Position numbers and translations under genes: made by a program. The notes beneath the pieces are model-generated. The model searched no databases and had not been told where the DNA came from. It was given only the letters and a program-made list of their open reading frames with translations. A stretch of DNA of 64,000 nucleotides. Origin: Shewanella baltica. Lineage in GTDB: Bacteria > Pseudomonadota > Gammaproteobacteria > Enterobacterales > Shewanellaceae. Shown here one piece after another: positions 41,201 to 48,462 of the stretch (position 1 is its first letter; the number at the start of each line of letters is the position of its first letter). The stretch covers positions 4,340,001 to 4,404,000 of the forward strand of contig NZ_UGYM01000002.1 of NCBI RefSeq assembly GCF_900456975.1, read 5' to 3'.

Positions 41201-41433
41201 TCTTTTAGCCACATCACTAACCGATTAGCCAAACTGATTTGATTGATAACTTGGTTTTCATCTGCTGGAACAGAATTAATCACATATTCAATTACTTTAG
41301 TCAGAAAACGTGAGAGCCAAATACTTGCTTCAGCAACCTCTAGCTTCCTTTCTCCAACAAAAAATATGTCCTTATCTAAGCGCTGCTCAACGAGTTGAGT
41401 AATAAGCTTTTCGTAAATCCCGACCTGTTCCAT
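38266..41433 (-). CDS. PLD-nuclease/SF2-helicase fusion with DUF3427 C-terminus
   Basis: About 1,055 residues from the ATG at 41433 (MEQVGIYEKLITQLVEQRLD). The frame open further upstream adds 19 residues that resemble nothing. In order: an N-terminal helical region, a phospholipase-D-like nuclease (RLHAKSYLFLRN then GYIGSSNLSHSAL), SF2 motor motifs AATGTGKTIIS, DEVHH, GLTATPERHD and QQLGRGLR, and a C-terminal region of DUF3427 type. Such proteins probably cleave and translocate DNA and often occur in defence-rich regions. No modification or specificity subunit is adjacent, so it may act alone. It is located in the accessory segment next to a decayed spacer and a Fic gene. Confidence 0.85.
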   Translation of the reverse strand: MEQVGIYEKLITQLVEQRLDKDIFFVGERKLEVAEASIWLSRFLTKVIEYVINSVPADENQVINQISLANRLVMWLKEHINDDDFIDENLIDSQGRILTALFNKQNPIATDLPKYTAAIFPLTGLTQSELFCGSNAGLSLESELKREIRSSDKIYWLVSFIKWAGIRIFKNELEEFTRSGKELRIITTSYMGETDAKAVEFLASLPNTQVKLSYNTKRERLHAKSYLFLRNTGFHTGYIGSSNLSHSALTSGLEWNLKITTQEIPHIIEKSLSTFETYWESNEFELFSGDANSKEKLNNALKEAKGSGTESSLFHFDIKPFAHQREILEQLAVERSVHGRFKNLIVAATGTGKTIISAFDFARFYKLHPEANFLFVAHRQEILQQALSAYRGVLKNNQFGELWVAEHKPNSYKHLFASVQSLNLQLDNLPLAADFYDYIVIDEVHHVAASSYRGLLAHFEPKVLLGLTATPERHDGVDILADFCGVIAAEIRLPEAINQRHLCPFQYFAIDDETDLRKLNWRRGRYDVAELSNLYTHNEQRVTRIIRSLVETVTDINNIKALAFCVTKEHAEFMAKKFNLAGISADVLTSDNSAERQQKRQSLVSGKLSILCVVDIFNEGVDIPEVDTLLFLRPTESLTIFLQQLGRGLRLTDDKQCCTILDFVGNSRDEYDFSQKFRALVGKTNQSIKDEILNDFPHLPLGCRIELEEKAQSMILRNISRATLNANRLTSLIASFKHQTDLPLTLSNFLRLNPQVTLEDVYRIKINGQCGWILLVEAVQGNQIAEPTAQSDLAKAYYRAINFHLLNCTSLSYLIFIKQLCQNNFVFDGLDPIQNQFALMCHYNFWDKSGTALNVKSLTASLLMLRNKPLQEELLAVLAILINRIHHQEMDLELALPSALKVHSRYTREQILAAIGASTFTAKSPSREGVLAINEQNLECLFVTLNKSEKQFSPTTMYHDYAISEYLFHWQSQNSARPERGRGLSYIEQQKLGKTVLLFVREQSKDENGRTMGFVNFGKVHYVSHNGSQPMNVTWRLEQPIPDVMWHDAAKLAVG

Positions 41434-41971
41434 AGCCAGATATGCCCCAAGACTAACAATCAAAGTTGTAGCGAATATATCACATAACAATTTGATTCAA
41501 ATTGCGATTTGTAGAATGGTTTTGTCTTTTTCGATAGGGTGTTCATACTGCTTGGCTTTAGTGGAACTAATTACCTATGACTGACTCAGCAGCAACACTT
41601 TCAAAAGCGCTTTAGGCTATTGATAATTGAGCATCCAACTCCAAGGTAAACTTGCCGCTATTTCCCACTCGGCAATAAGTATCTGGTACTGACTGAGGTC
41701 GCCAGCATTTTGGGCCAGTATCTATCTCAAATGTCTATTAAGCGATTGGTTCTACTGGCTAACAGATATGCGCTAAGGCTAACAGGATTAGGCACTAGCA
41801 TGGAAGTGACCATCCGTGACAGGACGTCACGGCTGAGTATCCAGGGACTTGAACAACTTCCCTATTTAACTGCCAGTTCGCCTTCCATGGCTCTCGTTCA
41901 TAAACTTAGAAACCCTAGGTTTCTATTCACCGAGTCACTGGAATGTAAGTGCTTGATAACATACCTAACCT
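41434..41971. other. Decayed spacer with a Fic-tail remnant and small hairpins
   Basis: 538 bp without an intact gene. On the minus strand near 41657-41704 a short frame reads ATSVSTRYLLPSGK and stops, matching the STRYLLP tail of the adjacent Fic protein. Also present are CCGTGAC-aggac-GTCACGG (41814-41832) and TAGAAACC-cta-GGTTTCTA (41907-41925). A 92-codon plus-strand frame with a TTG start and no SD is rejected. Confidence 0.6.
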
Positions 41972-43093
41972 TTATCGTTTCATACTGAGTGGCAATAAGT
42001 ATCTCGTACTTCGGCCGCCGGCGTCGGCTTTAACTAAAAACCGCTGTTCAACCATTTGCGCAAGATGACGGGTGGCGGTGGCGCGGCTCACCTTAGCGAC
42101 CTTTTGGTACTGGCTACTATTAATCCCTAGTTCAAAATCGCCGTCTAACATCCGATTGAGTACTTTGGCTTGCTCCTGACTCAATAAAGATTGGTCGACA
42201 CTTTGCCAATACTGAGTTTTCGACAGCGTTCTGCTCACATCTGCCATCGCATTGAGTAAGCAGTCATTGAGGGTTTCAAAAAACCAGACTAACCAAGGAG
42301 TAATATCTACATCGCCCCTTTGAGTGGACTCTAAAATGTCATAGTAGGCTTGGCGACGGGCAAGAATACTGACCGACATAGCGTAAAAACGAATCGAGCG
42401 TTTCTCCGCTTGCGCCAAAGCTAAATCAGTCAATAAACGCGTGATGCGCCCATTACCATCATCAAGTGGATGAAGAGTCACAAACCAAAGATGTGTTATC
42501 GCCGCACGGATAAGCGGATCTAAACCCTGCGCTTGCCGTGAAACATTAAACCATTCAATAAACTGCGAGAGTTCAGCGTCCAAAGTCGCTCGAGAGGGGG
42601 CCTCAAAATGCACCGTTGGTTTATCAATGCGGCCTGAGACAACTTGCATAGGCGTATCGCCACGTAGCGTTCCACCAATAACGGGGTCAAACAATGTATA
42701 ACCCTGCGGAAATAACTGCTGATGCCAGCCCAATATCCGTTCGAGGGTTAATTCAATCTCTAAATTTTTTAAGGCATCGAGCATAATGTCAGCTAAACCA
42801 TCGGTTTGCGCTGTGGTCGGATACGGTTTGTCCTCAGTCACGCCGAGTTTTTTAGCTAAGGATGAGCGTACCGAAGCAGCATTGAGCTTTTCACCTTCGA
42901 TGGCACTGGAATGGATAATATTAGCGAGTAAGGTGTCGAGTGCAGCGTCTGACGTTAACAGGCTGTCGTCGTGACTTAGCATTTGCTTGCCAAGCAGCTG
43001 GCCCTGATTGAAATAGACCTGACGCAGCAAGGCATCAATGCTGCTGGTATTCCAATGAAACTTAGGCCAATCAGCTTGCTGCCAAATCCACAT
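41972..43093 (-). CDS. Fic-family protein (probable AMP/NMP transferase) with N-terminal DUF4172-type and C-terminal HTH regions
   Basis: 373 residues. The Fic signature HPLDDGNGRITR sits near residues 210-220 (consensus HPFxDGNGR), so the catalytic His and the phosphate-binding loop are kept. The N-terminal SSAIEGE near residue 62 fits the (S/T)xxxE(G/N) inhibitory helix, so it should be auto-inhibited. The N-terminus (MWIWQQADWPKFHWN) resembles DUF4172, and the C-terminal part (YQKVAKVSRATATRHLAQMV) resembles a winged HTH, suggesting DNA binding or autoregulation. The target is unknown. No obvious Fic antitoxin gene is adjacent. Confidence 0.87.
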   Translation of the reverse strand: MWIWQQADWPKFHWNTSSIDALLRQVYFNQGQLLGKQMLSHDDSLLTSDAALDTLLANIIHSSAIEGEKLNAASVRSSLAKKLGVTEDKPYPTTAQTDGLADIMLDALKNLEIELTLERILGWHQQLFPQGYTLFDPVIGGTLRGDTPMQVVSGRIDKPTVHFEAPSRATLDAELSQFIEWFNVSRQAQGLDPLIRAAITHLWFVTLHPLDDGNGRITRLLTDLALAQAEKRSIRFYAMSVSILARRQAYYDILESTQRGDVDITPWLVWFFETLNDCLLNAMADVSRTLSKTQYWQSVDQSLLSQEQAKVLNRMLDGDFELGINSSQYQKVAKVSRATATRHLAQMVEQRFLVKADAGGRSTRYLLPLSMKR

Positions 43094-43347
43094 ATCTTAC
43101 CCCACGAGTCAAATAACAAGTCTATTCTACTCACATAATGAGGCGATTAACAAACCTATTCGCCTCACTTTATGAGTCGAATAGCGCTACTAATCGCCTC
43201 ATTAATACCAACATGCTATCCAATGCAGGGAAATGAGCCTTGTTGGTAATCTGGGATCTCGTTTCTAAGCCTTGTGGTCATCCATTTTTATCGTACAGCG
43301 GCCATACAATACTGTGGCGCATTGCCGTGGTGCGTGACTTTTATGTA

Positions 43348-43675
43348 TATACCCAAGCTACCTGAATATACGAGTTTCAGAGCGTCTAGGGTGATTCAAT
43401 TCAAGGCGCATCAATGACAGAATGTCGGCCACCTTTTGAATTGATGCAACACGGAAGTGGAGTGCCCTAGGCGCTCCGTCCCGGCGGCTGATGTTAACCA
43501 CGGGGTAACGCACTTTATGCTGCGTTGGTTATTTTTAACTTAGTCCACTAGGTCCGCAAATAACCGCAATCGCCATGGATGGCGTGAATGCCATTTATGC
43601 AGGAGCAATAAATGGCCTTGCCTAAAGTGCGTTAAACTCCCGCTGAATCCTGCTTCTTCAGGTTGTTTGGGTATA
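43348..43675 (-). repeat. Intergenic TATACCC element, copy 3 (long form, reversed)
   Basis: 328 bp from TATACCCAAGC to TTTGGGTATA, in opposite orientation to copies 1 and 2. Its right 195 bp nearly equal copy 2, with arms 43507-43517 and 43623-43633. The left part is an additional palindromic module: GAGCGTCTAGGGTGATTCAA faces TTGAATTGATGCAAC...GTGCCCTAGGCGCTC. Remnants of that module also occur in copy 1. It lies between the Fic gene and the 43801 gene; the rest of 43094-43800 shows no gene. Confidence 0.87.
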
Positions 43676-43800
43676 CTACCGACAAAGCCTTCGCGCTGAG
43701 ATATACTGTCGCCGCTGATTTGACACGCCAATGCGAAACGCCGATGTGAAAACTCATTGCTTACACCGCACCACTTGCACACACATTCTGAGCCCAATCT

Positions 43801-44718
43801 ATGCCTGATAATGCCAACAATTCACCTATCACTACTCATGTTCAACCTACTGGCAATGCAAAGCACACTGGCCATTCACAGGTTGCTAAGCCAGCTGAGA
43901 TGAATCCTGCAAATTCGAATACGCTCAGTAGTGAACAGACAAGTGTAGAAAAACAGAAGGTCTTTATCATAGGTTTGCCGCGTACGGGCACGACGAGTGT
44001 GAGTGTGGCGTTGTTGGAGCAAGGGCTTAAAGTGGCGCACATGGCCTTTACTAAACAGGCGTTTATGCTGGCCGATGCGATTTCTGATGTGCCCTGTTTT
44101 AGTGATTATCGGCAGCTTGATGGCCTATTCCCGCAGGCCAAATTTGTCTACCTCGAGCGTGATATGGCGAAGTGGGTGCCTTCAATGCAAATGCTGCTGG
44201 GTAAAATGCTGCCGCATTTAGAAGCAAAATCGGGGCGATTCCACCCGATTATGAAACGCAGCTTTCGGCACACGTTTGCAATCGATAAAGTGGCGGATCC
44301 CGCAGACGAGGCACATCTTATTGCTTGTTATCAAAGGCATCAAAACGAAGTGCTCGCTTACTTTCATGGCCGAGCAGATTTTATCTCACTCGACATAAGC
44401 CATGCGGGGAGCTTGAGTCGCTTGTTGCAATTTTTAGGGTTAACCACGGATTGCCCAACCTTAGGCCAAGTGACAGATAGGGCATTCTCGGACTCTCAAA
44501 TAAAAAGTGCACCAACCCAGATATCACAGGAAGGAACAAGTCAGGCAAAGGGAAACATTCAGTCACAGAGAGTCAACACCAGCGAGCATGGACTGGATTT
44601 CCCTAAATTAAACGCTGGTACACACGTCGCGGCTTGGCATGAATATAAACATCCCAATAAGGTGAACAGTAATAGCGCTGGCCCGCAAAGCCGTAAGTTT
44701 TTCGACTATACGCTTTAG
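43801..44718 (+). CDS. P-loop sulfotransferase-like protein
   Basis: 305 residues with a PAPS-type P-loop (VFIIGLPRTGTTSVSVALLE, about 53-72), a segment KFVYLERDMAKWVPS resembling the 3'-phosphate-binding region and a low-complexity Asn/Ser/Gln-rich tail. The start is uncertain. The ATG at 43801 has only a weak SD and the first 45 residues are low complexity, so a later start such as the Met at residue 34 is possible. It begins 125 bp after repeat copy 3. The substrate is unknown; the sulfotransferase fold is inferred. Confidence 0.75.
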   Translation: MPDNANNSPITTHVQPTGNAKHTGHSQVAKPAEMNPANSNTLSSEQTSVEKQKVFIIGLPRTGTTSVSVALLEQGLKVAHMAFTKQAFMLADAISDVPCFSDYRQLDGLFPQAKFVYLERDMAKWVPSMQMLLGKMLPHLEAKSGRFHPIMKRSFRHTFAIDKVADPADEAHLIACYQRHQNEVLAYFHGRADFISLDISHAGSLSRLLQFLGLTTDCPTLGQVTDRAFSDSQIKSAPTQISQEGTSQAKGNIQSQRVNTSEHGLDFPKLNAGTHVAAWHEYKHPNKVNSNSAGPQSRKFFDYTL

Positions 44719-44727
44719 CTGTACGCC

Positions 44728-46155
44728 CTATTGCTTGCGGCGTTTTACCACAGTGAGCCAATCGAGGCTCACGCCCGAAATCGCATTAAAGCCGCGGATA
44801 CGGAAGATAAGTTGCAGTAACTGCGGCCTTGGACGCACTTTAGGTTCGACCGAGCGCGGAATAAACCAGAGTGTCACTAAGGCTCGCAGCACGGTCGAGA
44901 CTAAAAACACCACGAAGATAGGGCTAGATAACACGCTATCCCCACCCGACCAAACTAAAAAGTCCGCCGCATGGGAGGCAATAGTGCCGCCCAATATCGC
45001 GCCAACAAATACACAGGCCGCACTCAAGGCTGCTTGCAAAGCGGCGTAGGTCGCAAAGTCACTGCGAAAGGGGCGGATATCATAAAGGTAATTTGCCGTG
45101 CTTAAGGTGAAGCCGCTCCACGCCAAGCCAGAGAAAGCTTGGATAGCTAAGATATACAGATAGTTATCCGAGAATAGCCACATCAGCGGCAAGCTTGGGA
45201 TCATACAACTGGTGATGATCATCACTAAACGATTGCCGAATTGATCGCTAAAGCGACCCCAAAATCGCAAGGTGACAAATTGAGTCGCTATCGAAGCCAC
45301 GCTGGCGAACACAAATTCGAGATAAGTAAACTTCAAGCCTTCCAACATATAAACGGCAAAAAATGGCGCAGAGATCGCCACCATTCCCTGCATACTGGCG
45401 ACAAACAAACTGTACTGACGAAAAGTTTTATCCTTCCACGCCTCGCGAAAATGACTAATCGTCTGCAGAAATACGCCGCGCTGTTTGGGCTCGCGCGGAT
45501 CGGGATCGTGCATCTGCAGCAGTAGCCAAGCCGACACAAACCGCCCCATCGCCGCGATAGAAAACAACAGACTAAAGCCCAGCCACGCCATCTGCATCGA
45601 GTCGGTTAAGGTAAGTATGCCGCCGCCAATAAAGAACACACTCAAAGATGCGCCCATAGTGAGCCGAGTGCGCGCGGCGAAAAAAGTGCCACGGCGCCGT
45701 TCGGGAACAATAGAGCCCATCCACGCCCGCCAATGGGGTTGAATTAGATTGATAAAGCCATGGTAACCAACGGCTAAAACGATAAAGATCCACACCGCAT
45801 GTTCAGGGCCGAAAGCGGCTAACGCGCCCATAGCCAGCACAACACAGGCCTGAAAGGCGGCACAAAAGACGATAAAAGTTCGGCGGGAGAAATGGCTGGC
45901 GAGCCAGACAGATAAAAGCTGGGAGATAGCGCCAAAAAGCTGAGGTAAACCCGTGACAAAGCCCATCTGCGCTAGGCTGGCACCGAGAAAAATTGCGTAG
46001 GCATTGAAGAAGTTATCGCTGGTCGCCGTCATCATAGACGAGGCAACCGCCTCCTGCTGCGAGCGACGCAGGGTACATCTTAACCAAGAGTTACGTTCGC
46101 TGCGCCGTGAACAAGTGACTAACGGCTGCGCCACAGGTGAATCCATACCAAGCAC
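44728..46155 (-). CDS. MFS transporter
   Basis: 475 residues with about twelve hydrophobic segments. The first membrane helix starts near residue 50 (NAYAIFLGASLAQMGFVTGL) after an unusual N-terminal tail rich in Arg, Ser and Cys. The start is uncertain: GTG at 46155 or ATG at 46146, both with weak SDs. It converges with the 43801 gene (9 bp apart) and is upstream of the sugar-kinase pair on the same strand, though separated from it by a terminator. The substrate is unknown; the neighbourhood suggests sugar or nucleoside uptake only weakly. Confidence 0.85.
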   Translation of the reverse strand: MLGMDSPVAQPLVTCSRRSERNSWLRCTLRRSQQEAVASSMMTATSDNFFNAYAIFLGASLAQMGFVTGLPQLFGAISQLLSVWLASHFSRRTFIVFCAAFQACVVLAMGALAAFGPEHAVWIFIVLAVGYHGFINLIQPHWRAWMGSIVPERRRGTFFAARTRLTMGASLSVFFIGGGILTLTDSMQMAWLGFSLLFSIAAMGRFVSAWLLLQMHDPDPREPKQRGVFLQTISHFREAWKDKTFRQYSLFVASMQGMVAISAPFFAVYMLEGLKFTYLEFVFASVASIATQFVTLRFWGRFSDQFGNRLVMIITSCMIPSLPLMWLFSDNYLYILAIQAFSGLAWSGFTLSTANYLYDIRPFRSDFATYAALQAALSAACVFVGAILGGTIASHAADFLVWSGGDSVLSSPIFVVFLVSTVLRALVTLWFIPRSVEPKVRPRPQLLQLIFRIRGFNAISGVSLDWLTVVKRRKQ

Positions 46156-46239
46156 AAATCCATATAATATTAAGGGATATTGCTCGATTATGTCGGATGA
46201 AATGCCATCTGCCTAGGGCTTAAAGCAATCGTATTAAAG

Positions 46240-46275
46240 CAAAACGCCCAAAGCAAAGCCTTGGGCGTTTTGTTT
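46240..46275. terminator. Terminator after the kinase/nucleotidyltransferase pair
   Basis: CAAAACGCCCAA pairs with TTGGGCGTTTTG around a 9-nt loop, with A and T runs. It lies about 55 bp past the kinase stop on the minus strand. Confidence 0.85.
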
Positions 46276-46328
46276 CTCAGTGCATTGGAACTATAAACTG
46301 GCGCAATCACCAAGATCCATATCCTGAC

Positions 46329-47393
46329 TTAGAAATGGGCTTTAAGTACCGTTTCTTGGTCGAGCAAACTTTGGTACAAGGTAAACTGATTGGCGGCGCG
46401 GTCCAGATTGTGGCCTTCGCGGTGAATATGGAAATACACATCACCGTTAAGGTAATCCGTTAAAAAACGCACACCTATCATCAAACAAATCACCCGCGCA
46501 CCGAGCCACAGACTGCGTTTTTCGTCTTCCGTTAAGACATCACCCAACTCGCTCAAGTAGCCACGGCAAATCGCAGCGAAGATATCTTGGCGCACTTGAA
46601 CTTTATCCAAGGCCGTAGAGTCTTCTTCCTCTGGCGAGCAGAAGGTGCGGACCATATCGCCAAAGTCATACATCAGATGACCTTTCATGCAGGTATCTAA
46701 ATCGATAATCGCCATACTGGACATGTCGCGTTTATCGAAAAGCATGTTATTGATTTTAGTGTCATTATGACAAATTCGCAGCGGCAGCTTTGGCGATATT
46801 TCTGCAAGTTCATCCAGCAACGCCTGCTGAGATAACGCGTAATCGACCCAATGACGGCAAAGATCTAAGCGGTGTTGGCTATCGAGTTCGGCGGCCTGTT
46901 GCAACAAAGCCATGCGTCCCGGTAAATGGTGAAACTGGGGGATCACATCTTCGAGCTGAGTTGCATCAAAGTCACTCAAGGCTGAGGCAAAATGACCAAA
47001 AGCCTTGGCCGCCATTTCTGCTTCTTGCTCTGACTTAACCACTTCGATGCTGAGACTGTGGGGCAAATAACTGATCGCGCGCCAAAATCCTTGTTCGCCT
47101 AAATCGATAGCCAATTCACCCTCTTGGGTTAAACAAGGGCTAACGACTTTGAGGCCGTATTGTTGCTGCAACGACTTAGCGCATAAATGATGGCTAATTT
47201 TATCGGCATTGCTAACCAAAGCGTTGGGCGTTTTAAATACCTCAGTATTAATTCGCTGCAATACTAATTCGCCCGCAGGCCAGCGCACCAAAAGGGTGTC
47301 ATTGATGTGGCCATTACCGAGGGCAGAAATTTTTGCCTCGGCGGCTTCAATACCAAAATGAGGCAACACTGACTGCCTGATGAGTTTAATCAC
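46329..47393 (-). CDS. APH-fold sugar kinase (NahK/AmgK-like)
   Basis: 354 residues with phosphotransferase motifs CHNDTKINNMLFD (catalytic Asp) and AIIDLDTCMKGHLMYDFGD (metal-binding Asp), close in style to N-acetylhexosamine 1-kinase. The reaction is probably phosphorylation of an amino-sugar at C1; the exact sugar cannot be read from sequence. It overlaps the nucleotidyltransferase start region by 8 bp, so the two are translated together. The pair resembles kinase plus uridylyltransferase salvage pathways such as NahK with a UDP-sugar pyrophosphorylase, or AmgK/MurU in cell-wall recycling. Confidence 0.82.
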   Translation of the reverse strand: MIKLIRQSVLPHFGIEAAEAKISALGNGHINDTLLVRWPAGELVLQRINTEVFKTPNALVSNADKISHHLCAKSLQQQYGLKVVSPCLTQEGELAIDLGEQGFWRAISYLPHSLSIEVVKSEQEAEMAAKAFGHFASALSDFDATQLEDVIPQFHHLPGRMALLQQAAELDSQHRLDLCRHWVDYALSQQALLDELAEISPKLPLRICHNDTKINNMLFDKRDMSSMAIIDLDTCMKGHLMYDFGDMVRTFCSPEEEDSTALDKVQVRQDIFAAICRGYLSELGDVLTEDEKRSLWLGARVICLMIGVRFLTDYLNGDVYFHIHREGHNLDRAANQFTLYQSLLDQETVLKAHF

Positions 47394-48258
47394 TCAATAA
47401 CTCCGTTAATTTTTGTTTTACCCAGACAGTGTCCTGCGGATAAGTCACGCCGAGCCAAGGCTCACAGGCAACATCGACATAGACAGGCAAACCTTGCTCA
47501 ATGCCCGCTTGTACTATGGCGGGCAAGTAACATTCAGACTTAGGTTGTTGACCATGTTGCCCGATAAATTCGGTTAATTCACGTTTAATAACATCAAATA
47601 TGCTTGGGGAGAAGCCCCAGCAAGTCATAGAGACCAAGGACTCGGGCGGCAAACTCGCATGTCCCTGCGGGCCATCCCCCACCAATTGCCCACCTTGACC
47701 GGCGATATTGAGCCATTCGGCAACCGATTTAAGCTGACCATTTTCTACCTGACACAGACCCCGGTTAACACCGCCGTGCTCCGACAATGTGAGTTCTATG
47801 GGATAGGCCACCATCATCCACTCTGTCGGTCTCATGCTTAAGCCTTTGGCTAACGAGGCAAAAGCGCTATCACCATAAAAATCATCGGCATTGATAACGG
47901 CCATTGGTCCTTTAACGAGATGGCGCGCACTCCACAGTGCATGGGCCGTGCCCCAAGGTTTAAGCCTGTGGCTGAGATCAACCAGCTGCGCCGCTTCGGG
48001 TAAATCCGTTAGGGCTTGATAGCAAAAATGATAGGCAAAATCGGCGGGCAAAAACCGTGTCAGTATCTCAGTTAACTCAGTTTCTAACTCAGGGCGGATC
48101 ACCAGCACAGCACGCTGAAAGCCACTGCGAATGGCCGACATGATCGATAACACCAACATGGGTTCGCCAGCGGGACCGAGCGCTGCCAATTGCTTATCGC
48201 CGCCGAAACGACTACCTAGCCCTGCAGCCATAATGACTAAGGTCAATTCTGTATTCAT
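47386..48258 (-). CDS. Sugar-1-phosphate nucleotidyltransferase-like protein
   Basis: 290 residues. The N-terminal signature LVIMAAGLGSRFGGDKQLAA (about 6-25) is the NTP-binding loop of GlmU/MurU-type enzymes. A later AVINADDFYGDSAF segment holds the metal Asp. It is presumably the partner of the downstream kinase, giving UDP- or other NDP-sugar. It lacks the C-terminal acyltransferase of GlmU and is longer than MurU (about 224). Confidence 0.85.
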   Translation of the reverse strand: MNTELTLVIMAAGLGSRFGGDKQLAALGPAGEPMLVLSIMSAIRSGFQRAVLVIRPELETELTEILTRFLPADFAYHFCYQALTDLPEAAQLVDLSHRLKPWGTAHALWSARHLVKGPMAVINADDFYGDSAFASLAKGLSMRPTEWMMVAYPIELTLSEHGGVNRGLCQVENGQLKSVAEWLNIAGQGGQLVGDGPQGHASLPPESLVSMTCWGFSPSIFDVIKRELTEFIGQHGQQPKSECYLPAIVQAGIEQGLPVYVDVACEPWLGVTYPQDTVWVKQKLTELLSD

Positions 48259-48462
48259 GCTGGATTGATATATTCAGTTCAAATTTAAAGATGTTTCCCC
48301 AAACCGCCGCGCCCAATACCAAGGCAAAACGCATTTAAAACGCGGTTTGAGAAAAAGAGGAGCAAAAGTGTAATCTACCCCTCTAATTGTGACTAGCATT
48401 TAAGCAGAAATTTTATCGACTTAAGTTGCAGGCCTAAGCTGCGACCTAACTTGCAGTCTAAA

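Noticed and set aside
41710..41988. 92-codon plus-strand frame in the decayed spacer
   Set aside because: TTG start without SD; runs across the Fic-tail remnant and two hairpins; no similarity recognised.
19488..43675. CRISPR array or tRNA-related repeats
   Set aside because: Only three dispersed copies with long internal symmetry and no spacers; no cas genes and no tRNA sequence seen.
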